A stretch of DNA of 32,153 nt from an uncultured Duncaniella sp. (GTDB lineage: Bacteria > Bacteroidota > Bacteroidia > Bacteroidales > Muribaculaceae), in contig CAJTJG010000027.1 in the NCBI GenBank assembly GCA_910576785.1, positions 1-32,153 of the forward strand. The letters are read 5' to 3'. The position numbers were made by a program, and so were the translations under genes. Position 1 is the stretch's first letter. Every line of letters starts with the position of its first letter. Below are positions 6,961 through 14,100 of the stretch, piece by piece. The notes below the pieces were generated by a model. That model did not search any database. It worked only from the letters and a program-made list of their open reading frames with translations, and was not told the origin of the DNA.

Positions 6961-7453
6961 CACTCCCCATTTTATCCATTATGAAGGGAAAATCATTATG
7001 GATAACCGCCTTGAAGATAAATCATCTGAGATGATTTGTTGTTGGATGCCCCAAGTGTCAGTACCTTTGCACTGATATTGGGGCATTTTCTCTTGAACAC
7101 CCTAAAAGCCTACACCTTAGAGGTGCATTAATATGTCTACCACTCTTAAATTCAGAGACAAAGCAATGGATTATTCACAGAAAAACAGTAACTTTGCAAT
7201 AGTGAAATCAATAAATTGATTAGCCAATGAATTAAAGTATTGATAATGACATATTAAAGAAGTGTTTGCTTCTTACAAGTAGCTTTCATAAATCGCCAAT
7301 TTACTTGAAATATACCTACTTTGTAATGAGTGAATGCTTGCACCCTCACAGGTGTAGGCTTCTCTTGTTTGTAGGTATAAGGTGTTTGGCGATACCTTGA
7401 AAGCTAAAACAAGATTGTCTACACCTATTTTTATTTAATCAAATATTGAAATT
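6961..7453. promoter_or_regulatory. Palindrome-rich intergenic region before cargo operon
   Basis: No coding frame is supported in these 493 bases. Three palindromes follow each other: 6972-7005 (TTATCCATTATG/CATTATGGATAA, one mismatch), 7019-7037 (AAATCATC/GATGATTT) and 7046-7086 (ATGCCCCAA/TTGGGGCAT outer arms). A TAnnTTTG box lies in the loop of the third (7062-7069), with TTG at 7039-7041 20 nt upstream. A second -7-like box TAACTTTG is at 7189-7196. An imperfect inverted repeat of 22-23 bp (7106-7127 and 7339-7361) encloses that second box. The region probably drives the downstream operon and may include an old transfer origin or a switch. Confidence 0.5.
7106..7361. repeat. Inverted repeat pair around a promoter-like box
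   Basis: AAGCCTACACCT (7106-7117) is perfectly inverted at 7350-7361. Allowing one gap, the match extends to 22-23 bp (7106-7127 / 7339-7361). The enclosed ~210 bp contain TAACTTTG at 7189. A further CTACACCT is at 7419-7426. Confidence 0.6.
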
Positions 7454-7918
7454 ATGTATTTAATAATGTGTTTAACATACTTATTAAGTATGTTTATGGG
7501 AATTAAGCTGAGAACGGAACGAACATCTGTTCTGCGTAAAATTAGCGGTATTTCTCTAATTATATTAGGAGTCCTTTTTGCTGTATCTAAACTGGCTTTT
7601 TTGTCCGTAATACGCAATATCTATGGATATGAAGGAGACTCTAATCTATTTAATAATATCGTGTTTGTCGTTACTTTCTTATGCGGATGGGGGGCTTTCA
7701 CTTTAGTATGTAGTAAGCCATATAGAGTATTGTGGCGCCGTGTTTCAATCTTCATTCTCTACATAATCTGGACTCTTTTATTAATAGGTGGAATTAATCC
7801 TCACCCATTCTCTGAAACACAAATTTCTATTCCCTGTTTTGTGGCTCTTTGCATAATTTACTATCTTAAAGATATGGCAACTTATGAATTCAGTAAAACA
7901 AAACTACGAAGATTTTAA
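7454..7918 (+). CDS. Hypothetical five-helix membrane protein
   Basis: This 154-residue protein is mostly membrane: hydrophobic segments at about 1-18, 30-52, 65-86, 97-114 and 123-139, with basic loops such as VLWRR and a basic C-terminus. No family is recognised. It is the first gene of the AT-rich co-directional run inside the integrative element; the next gene starts 1 nt after its stop, suggesting co-translation with a lipoprotein. A role in envelope protection or immunity is possible but not shown. Confidence 0.6.
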   Translation: MYLIMCLTYLLSMFMGIKLRTERTSVLRKISGISLIILGVLFAVSKLAFLSVIRNIYGYEGDSNLFNNIVFVVTFLCGWGAFTLVCSKPYRVLWRRVSIFILYIIWTLLLIGGINPHPFSETQISIPCFVALCIIYYLKDMATYEFSKTKLRRF

Positions 7919-7919
7919 T

Positions 7920-8396
7920 ATGAGGAACATTTATAATCGCATGCTCTATCCCCTATTAATCCTATTGCTCGTATCCTGCTCAACAGTAAAAAAATATCGG
8001 ACAGATGTATGTGAGTTGCTTCTTCCAGAGGGGACAAGTCTAGAGATATCAACAGATCTAGATCAATCTGGATTTATTGTCTATAATGTTATTGTAGATA
8101 GATATTCTGATCACACGCTTATTATACTTTATCCGATGAGTTTTGATCCAAAGTCTGTTTTGGAGTCAAGGCATGAGAACAATCACATTATGAGATTTTG
8201 TCATACTCAATTTTTTGATTATGGTAAAAATATGGGCGTGATGAAACATTTCAAAAATGACTTGATAGAAATGCAATCATATTGTTTTAATCAAAAGGGT
8301 TGGACAATAATAATCGAGAGTTTTGATGACATTTATAGTTACCAATCATTAGAGCAATTGGTATATAGTTTTAATATATTGAAATCTATAGAATGA
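7920..8396 (+). CDS. Hypothetical lipoprotein
   Basis: This 158-residue protein begins MRNIYNRMLYPLLILLLVSC, a clear lipoprotein signal with lipidated Cys20. The mature part has mixed alpha/beta character with motifs such as LEISTDLDQSGFIVYNVIV and a C-terminal amphipathic region; no family is recognised. The frame is open 12 codons further upstream, but that would overlap the previous gene and hide the signal peptide, so the start at 7920 is preferred. It overlaps the next gene by 4 nt (ATGA). The membrane-lipoprotein-membrane order suggests one envelope complex. Confidence 0.65.
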   Translation: MRNIYNRMLYPLLILLLVSCSTVKKYRTDVCELLLPEGTSLEISTDLDQSGFIVYNVIVDRYSDHTLIILYPMSFDPKSVLESRHENNHIMRFCHTQFFDYGKNMGVMKHFKNDLIEMQSYCFNQKGWTIIIESFDDIYSYQSLEQLVYSFNILKSIE

Positions 8397-8968
8397 ATAA
8401 ATATGCCGTAATAATACAAAAGGTAATAGGCATTCTATCTGCTATTATTGGTGTACTACTCATATTCTCTTCCATTATGTTCTTAATAGGATCTAAAACT
8501 AACAATTTTTATGCGATAATGGGTGGAATAGGAGGCATGACACTTCTTATAAATACCGAATACCTTTGTTCAGAGAATGCATTCAGTTCTAGGTATTCAG
8601 GAATTTGTAATTTTTTTTATAGACTCACTAAGAAGATAAAAATCATGTTTAAAACCATAAAGGATATTTTAATTGCCATTATAAAACTAGCTACTTTATT
8701 CGGAATTGTAGGCTTTATGTTATACGAGTGGTTTTGTCCAGAAAATATAAAAGATACTCTAATTTCTATAGGTATAATTGGAGGTATGTGGCTATTTTCT
8801 AAAATATACTCATTTTATAAAAAATGCCGTGCATATGGGGTTATATCCGATAAAACAGCAGAAAAAATAGTAGATGGCATTGATATTACTTTTACTATAA
8901 TAACTATAGTCATTCCAATTGTTATGGGTATCATTTACGCAATTCTTTGGATCATAGGCATAATATAA
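8393..8968 (+). CDS. Hypothetical multi-helix membrane protein
   Basis: This 191-residue protein has hydrophobic segments at about 8-33, 38-54, 91-112, 121-138 and 163-191, with a lysine-rich stretch (KKIKIMFKTIK) near 80-90. No family is recognised. Its ATG overlaps the lipoprotein stop (ATGA), indicating translational coupling. It closes the first tightly linked trio of the cargo operon; a short perfect hairpin (8982-9000) follows. Confidence 0.6.
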   Translation: MNKYAVIIQKVIGILSAIIGVLLIFSSIMFLIGSKTNNFYAIMGGIGGMTLLINTEYLCSENAFSSRYSGICNFFYRLTKKIKIMFKTIKDILIAIIKLATLFGIVGFMLYEWFCPENIKDTLISIGIIGGMWLFSKIYSFYKKCRAYGVISDKTAEKIVDGIDITFTIITIVIPIVMGIIYAILWIIGII

Positions 8969-9041
8969 ACTCTAATTTTTTATCATTGGCATCCAATGAT
9001 ATTACCGTTAACTCTTTGCCAATATTTATTTAGAATTGTTC

Positions 9042-9443
9042 ATGAAAATTTCATTTGCCCCATATATTCATAATATCTGTTTACCTTTGATCATCTCATC
9101 AAGTAAACCCAATTTATGTTTCCTGATAGATACAGGATCCACACTTGACATTATTTTCTCATATGTTTATGAAGAATTGCTACATGTATTTTCTAAAATT
9201 CCCATGAAATCATCAATGATTATGGGTATTGATGGTGATAGGAAGATAACTAGTCAAATTGAAGCTAATTTAATGTTTGAAGATAAAAGAGTGTCTGAAC
9301 TATTCTCTGTACTAGATGCCAATAAAGCAATTATGCAAATCGAAAAAGAGAGTGGAATACAGATACATGGCATTCTTGGTATCCCCTTTCTTACTCAAAA
9401 CAAGTGGATTTTAGATTTCAGTGACTTAACTTTGCAATGCTAA
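9042..9443 (+). CDS. Retropepsin-like aspartic protease-fold protein
   Basis: This 133-residue protein shows the hallmarks of a single-domain clan AA aspartic protease: CFLIDTGSTLDIIF with catalytic Asp30-Thr31-Gly32, and the downstream hydrophobic-Gly block HGILGIPFLTQNKWILDF typical of the second half of the fold. Retropepsins act as dimers, each giving one DTG. There is no signal peptide, so it is probably cytoplasmic. A TTG 6 nt upstream is also in frame, but the ATG at 9042 is more natural. It lies mid-operon among unrecognised genes; target unknown. Similar genes occur in Bacteroidetes, mostly uncharacterised. Confidence 0.75.
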   Translation: MKISFAPYIHNICLPLIISSSKPNLCFLIDTGSTLDIIFSYVYEELLHVFSKIPMKSSMIMGIDGDRKITSQIEANLMFEDKRVSELFSVLDANKAIMQIEKESGIQIHGILGIPFLTQNKWILDFSDLTLQC

Positions 9444-9482
9444 CTTTGATTATTATAAGAAAATATCGTAAGTTAGCATTGC
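9434..9482 (+). terminator. Perfect 13-bp hairpin after protease-like gene
   Basis: GCAATGCTAACTT (9434-9446) pairs perfectly with AAGTTAGCATTGC (9470-9482) around a 23-nt loop. No T run follows, so attenuation or mRNA processing is as likely as termination. TAACTTTG boxes at 9427-9434 and 9441-9448 match the promoter -7 consensus and might start transcription of the next gene. Confidence 0.5.
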
Positions 9483-9503
9483 TAAATAAAATATCAAATT
9501 ATC

Positions 9504-9830
9504 ATGAATGACAAGTACATAGAAATTCTAACGGATTTTGCAGAGGCATGGAATACTCTAAATCCCGAGCTTATAATAAAGCACCTGTCGCCAAATTTTA
9601 TTTACGACTCACAATGGGTTTTCAACTCTCTCGACTATACAGGATACAAAGACTATATCCGTGGTAAATTTGAAACTATTCTAAAATCAGGTAACACTGT
9701 TAAAGCTGATATTGGTTATAATGATATGGGAGAACTGCTAATTCGACTCAATCAAAGTGGGAAAATTGCATTCTATCGTATTCGAGTCGAAGAGGATAAG
9801 GTTGTTAAAGGAGATTTGTGTATGTTCTAA
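9504..9830 (+). CDS. NTF2/SnoaL-like fold protein
   Basis: This 108-residue protein has the pattern of the nuclear transport factor 2-like (SnoaL) fold: an N-terminal helix with FAEAWNTLNPELIIKHLSPN, then FIYDSQWVF, a helix with YKDYIRGKFETI, and alternating strands to the C-terminus. Members include isomerases, immunity proteins and many unknowns; no catalytic pair can be named here. It is soluble. A small gene follows after 6 nt. Function in the cargo run is unknown; an immunity or ligand-binding role is speculation. Confidence 0.6.
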   Translation: MNDKYIEILTDFAEAWNTLNPELIIKHLSPNFIYDSQWVFNSLDYTGYKDYIRGKFETILKSGNTVKADIGYNDMGELLIRLNQSGKIAFYRIRVEEDKVVKGDLCMF

Positions 9831-9836
9831 AGATCA

Positions 9837-10016
9837 ATGTGTGCTATTGAAATGGAAGTAAATGAAGATATGCGTAATAAAATGCTTGGCTACCTTATGG
9901 CATCATTAGACTATTTTTTAGGTTGCTGCAAGAAATTACTGATTTTGCGTATTCCATATTATAACCCAAAGCACATGCCATTTTGGGATTTTATCCGTAA
10001 CAATACCCTATTATGA
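9837..10016 (+). CDS. Hypothetical 59-residue protein
   Basis: The frame starts MCAIEMEVNEDMRNKMLGYL six nucleotides after the NTF2-like gene and reads through an amphipathic, cysteine-containing segment (FLGCCKKLLILRI) to FWDFIRNNTLL. An internal ATG at 9852 could also serve. No family is recognised. Its spacing suggests cotranslation with the upstream gene, but short length keeps confidence moderate. Confidence 0.45.
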   Translation: MCAIEMEVNEDMRNKMLGYLMASLDYFLGCCKKLLILRIPYYNPKHMPFWDFIRNNTLL

Positions 10017-10058
10017 TCATAACTCAAGAGTACAAACAGCATTATTACAGTAACTAGT

Positions 10059-10418
10059 ATGTCAAGAACTCATTGCTTAGTCAAGATGCTTTTAATCGTT
10101 GGTATAGCAATAGTATCAATGCTTGTCTCAATGTTTAGTGTCATATTGAGTGGCACCGTAATTGGGGAGTAGGTCAATCCAATTGCACACAATCATTATG
10201 CATGTGCCTGTGATGAGCCACCAGTATTAACACACCTACAGGCCATTATCTTAGGAATATGCTTATTTGGGCTCATAATGATCGGGATCAACTATATAAT
10301 CAGGCAATTGTATCTTCCAAAGATATGGCATCTAATTTCAATGATATTACTTGCAGTAGTCAATGTGATAGCTTGTTATGTAGCAATAGATAACCTATTT
10401 ACTCCTGTAAGTGGATAG
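10059..10418 (+). pseudogene. Small membrane protein gene with in-frame TAG at codon 38
   Basis: The frame from ATG 10059 runs 37 codons (MSRTHCLVKMLLIVGIAIVS, one helix), meets TAG at 10170-10172, then continues open for 81 more codons in the same frame (VNPIAHNHYACACDEPPVLT and two more helices) to TAG at 10416. The full product would be a 119-position protein with three membrane helices. The next gene starts 1 nt after the second stop, as in an intact operon. One C-to-T change in a CAG (Gln) codon would explain it. Alternatives are suppression, a separate 37-residue peptide, or sequence error. Confidence 0.6.
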
Positions 10419-10419
10419 T

Positions 10420-10650
10420 ATGATTGATAATAATAACCTTAGCGGAGAAGACAAATCAAAGATAATAGGGATTGAGTCTAATTATATTGTGGAAGATAGT
10501 AATGGCGACAAGTATCCCATCTTTACTACCAACAGTAATTCCTGTTATATAATTAAAACATCGCAAAAAACAGGTAAGCAATACAAATATTTTCTGCCTA
10601 TAGAGGTATATGTCATTATTAATGAAGAGTCCAAACATAACAAAGAATAA
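10420..10650 (+). CDS. Hypothetical 76-residue protein
   Basis: This small soluble protein begins MIDNNNLSGEDKSKIIGIES and contains a lysine/tyrosine-rich block TSQKTGKQYKYFLPIEVYVI after YPIFTTNSNSCYIIK. The TSxKTGKxYKY pattern recurs in small Bacteroidetes proteins as far as I recall, without known function. A GTG 9 nt upstream is in frame but would overlap the previous gene; the ATG 1 nt after that gene's stop is preferred. It is the last recognisable gene of the cargo run. Confidence 0.55.
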   Translation: MIDNNNLSGEDKSKIIGIESNYIVEDSNGDKYPIFTTNSNSCYIIKTSQKTGKQYKYFLPIEVYVIINEESKHNKE

Positions 10651-10953
10651 TATGAATAGTACTATTCAAAGACTCTTTCATAGCTTTATGCAGATATAGA
10701 ACTTAAATTTTATAGCCGTAATAGTTAATATACTTTCCACACAAATAAGTGGATAAATTACCCAAATTGTTAGAATGAAAACAAGAATTTTATTAACTTT
10801 GGGATTACTTCGCAACCACTTGCGGAGTCAGTTTAATCAGCTTGAATAATAACCCAGAAAACAACCGTTGTTTTCTAAAATGTTTTATCCTCTAGGAAGA
10901 GAATAGTCATTAACGCATTGAAACTCAGTATATAATTAACTCTCAAACTTATT
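10651..10953. other. AT-rich non-coding right end of element
   Basis: No gene is supported. A small palindrome AAAACAACCGTTGTTTT lies at 10858-10874. The 23 bp at 10868-10890 match 6270-6292, just upstream of the integrase stub, in 21 positions. A -7-like TAACTTTG is near 10795. Nothing else is recognised. Confidence 0.5.
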
Positions 10954-10968
10954 ATTAAAAATCCTTGT
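10954..10968 (+). repeat. Right direct repeat of element (attR-like core)
   Basis: ATTAAAAATCCTTGT, identical to 6136-6150 and in the same orientation. To its right the hairpin arm complementary to 6096-6119 continues without interruption. Confidence 0.75.
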
Positions 10969-11034
10969 CCCTTATGTCCTTTCTTTATCACCCTGTATCT
11001 TTCTGACAATTATGACGGAGTCTCATTTTTTTAT
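10969..11034 (+). terminator. Right half of split terminator hairpin
   Basis: The sequence completes the 24-bp arm (10960-10983) complementary to 6096-6119, then CTGTATC and CGGAGTC arms, then TCATTTTTTT. It also contains the dispersed core TGTATCTTTCTGACAATTAT (from 10994). Before insertion it would have closed the YczE-like gene's terminator. Confidence 0.7.
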
Positions 11035-11041
11035 GTTCTAT

Positions 11042-11078
11042 TTGCTGATTTTCAGATAAAATTTGTTACTTTTGCACG
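11042..11078 (+). promoter_or_regulatory. Promoter of pectinesterase gene
   Basis: TTTG near 11042, a spacer of about 22 nt and TACTTTTG followed by CAC fit the Bacteroidetes promoter. The leader to the ATG at 11167 is roughly 80 nt. Confidence 0.6.
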
Positions 11079-11166
11079 TAATTTGGAAAGTACGCACCAT
11101 TCTTACTTACCTTAGATCATACAATAACTTTAATTTCTTAATACCAACCATTTTCACTGTTTGTCA

Positions 11167-14100
11167 ATGAAAAAATCAATCTACAGTGTTGTCCTTGCGG
11201 CAGCGTGCCTGTTTGGCGTCTCCGATGCCATGGCCGCCTTCAAGGACATCAGGATTGACTTCACGAATTACAATCTCCTCACCGACGGGGAGACCGACAA
11301 TTCGGTGGTCAATTATGGAGTGGCCGTGGCCGATGATGGCACGGTGAGCCGTGTGGCGGCCGACGATCCTACGGCAGCTATAGTAATTAACGCCAAGGTG
11401 CATGGAGCTCAGCATGGACTGAGCAACTTCTCGTCCACAGTGGCTGTGGACGGTCCTGTGAAGATCACATTCGGAGGTTGCCGCTACACCAGTACCGATG
11501 TCACCATCAAAGGTGCCAACGGCGTGGAGGGCAAGACTTTCAGCACCAAGACATCCGACTGCTGGAGCAATAAGAGCCCCGAGGCCAACACCGCTTACAG
11601 CTATTACAAGGGCGACGCCACCACTCTCACTGTGGCCGGTGGCGGATATGTGCCTTATATCGCCATAGAGGCGGTCGATCCGTCCGAACTGGTTGAAGAA
11701 GTGACCGTGAGCTATTCTCTCGGCGAGTATGCCGATGCCGGGACGCTTCTTCCCCCTGCCGAGAAGATCGAGGTGGGCAAGACCATCACTATCCCTGTCA
11801 ACCATACCCTCTTCCAGGAGGGCAAGACTCTCGTTGGCTGGACCGACGGGACTGACAACTATGAGATAGGTGAGGTTGTCACCGTGAAGGGCGACATGAC
11901 TCTCACCCCGCGTTTCCTTGACAACACCGTCACTCTCGCCGACCGCAAGGAGGCTGTGACCGTGAAGTGGAACTTCCGCCGCGACATGGGTGCGCCCGTA
12001 GTAGGTTGGGAGGGCAAGGAGGATTGTTTCTGGGTGGCCCAGGCCAAGATAGGCACTGAGGTCATCGACGTGAAGCTCCCCTTCTCCACCAAGCCCGGCA
12101 AGTTCAACAATGGTAACAATACTGACTGGATACAGATCAACAACGGAACCACCTTCGACGTACCTTCCTGCAAGGGTGCTGTGATCTCCTACGAGAGCTA
12201 CAACGCCACTACCACCACTACCATCGACGGTGTGGTTGTCGAGACAGGCGGCAGCAAGGTGGGTTCGTTCACCGTTGGCGGCTCGGCCGAGTCTGTACCC
12301 CTCGTGGTGGGCGACGGCAGCTATTACCGCTACATCCAGACCGTTCTCCCTGTTGTCGGAGCTTCGGGTGCCGGCGAGAAATTCGAGAACAAGGAGTCCA
12401 ATGTGATATGGGCATTCAACTCTACCACCGACTATGAGGTGGCTGTGGCTGATCCCGCCAAGGGATTCTCCGTGCTCGCTGTCAATCTCAACGGTGCCAC
12501 TGTGACCGGTACAGGCAAACGCACCGACGCCGACGATCCCGCCCGTGACGAGAACGGCAATGACATCGTGTATGTGAAGATCAAGCCTGTCACAGGCCAT
12601 ACCGATGTCGTGGAGTGGATAGCCAAGCCTGCCAAGGGCCTCAAATTCACTCCCACCAAGGTGTCTGGCTGGATACAGCGCTTCGGCACCGATGCCGAGA
12701 ATGGTGTCACCGTCTCGGCCGTGACTGGCGAGGGTGAGGAAGTAGTACTCGGCACATACACCGCTCTCCGTGCCAACAAGAGCCATAGCCACAAGCCTTA
12801 TGATGCCACTGCTGTCAACAAGTTCGAGATCGAGCTTACCGAGGCCCAGCAGGCTCAGCTCGCCACCATGGAGAGCTTCAACCTGCGTGCATCCATCGGT
12901 GTGGGTGCCGGCAAGGAAGGTGGATTCAGCGACGTCCGCATCTATGGCAAGCTCGACGGTACCATGGCCGAGGTGGCCAAGTATACAGTCAAGGCTTCCA
13001 TCAATATCGAGGATGCCGGTACAGTGACAGTATATCCCAAGGCTGACGAGTACGACGAGGGCAGTGAGGTGAAGCTCACAGCCCAGCGCAATTTCGGTTA
13101 CAGGTTCGTCAACTGGACCGATGGTGAGGGCAAGGAAGTGGCCACCACTCCCGAATATGTCTACACCGTGAGCGCCAACGCCGAGTTCACCGCCAACTTC
13201 GAGGCTGTGAAGACCTACGAACTCGTCTACGGAGTTGAGGGTGGCGCCAACGCCTATCAGGTGCAGCCTAATCCCGCGCCCAACGTGGTCGACGGCAAGA
13301 ACATGTATGAGGAGGGCACCAATGTCACCCTGACAGCCATCTCCAACCCCATCGTCACCTTCACCAACTGGACCGATGGTCAGAGCTCGAGCGAGATCTC
13401 GTTCGTGATGGACGGCGACAAGAAGTACACAGGTGTATTCTCCACAGTTGACTATGTGGTGGGCTGGGACTTCTATCTCGCCGGCAACAATGGCCGTCCC
13501 GCCGACTTCTTCTCCGATGGCAATGATGCCGTGTCGCTCGTGATGCGCAATGCCGACGGCGAGGCTTCCGGATGGCTCGACAAGAGCGAGGCCGGTGCAG
13601 GTGGCTACGAGGGTCGTCCCGCTGGTGTGAACTGGAAGACCACCGGTCTCGGCGACTATTACTGGCAGACCACGGTCAACGCCGAGTCTTTCACCGACAT
13701 GAAGGTGATCGGCGCCATGGCCTACAATTATAATGCCTACACCAAACAGAATGTAGAGGCTTCGCTTGACGGTGAGACCTGGGAGAAGCTCGGCACCATC
13801 ACCATCGAGGGTGCCAAGAACTGGACCGACTATGAGTTCACACTCCCGGCCAAGTTCAACAATCAGCCCGCGGTGTCCATCCGCTGGATCTCCGACAAGA
13901 CCTCGCAGGTGGACGGCACCGAGAGCAACAACGACGGTATTGCCATCGGCGCTACATATGTGCTCGGCACCGAGAAGCTCGTGGACGACGGCACAGCCCC
14001 CGAGCTCGTAAGCTTCATACCCGAGGAGGGTTCGGCCTCTGCATCGATCAACGGTAAGATCGTGCTCAACTTCGACGAGAAGGTCAAGGTAGCAGCCGGC

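Larger units (their letters stand above)
6136..10968. mobile_element. Degenerate AT-rich integrative element, ~4.8 kb
   Basis: The segment is bounded by a 15-bp direct repeat and sits exactly inside an intergenic hairpin whose two arms remain outside it (6067-6119 and 10969-11022). It is visibly AT-rich compared with both flanks. Next to the left repeat come a tRNA 3'-end-like sequence, a stub of a tyrosine integrase and the tail of a DUF3871-like gene; the rest is a run of small genes of unknown function. No relaxase, replication or intact integrase gene is seen, so it cannot move on its own. Integration by a tyrosine recombinase is inferred from the direct repeat and integrase stub. Confidence 0.75.
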
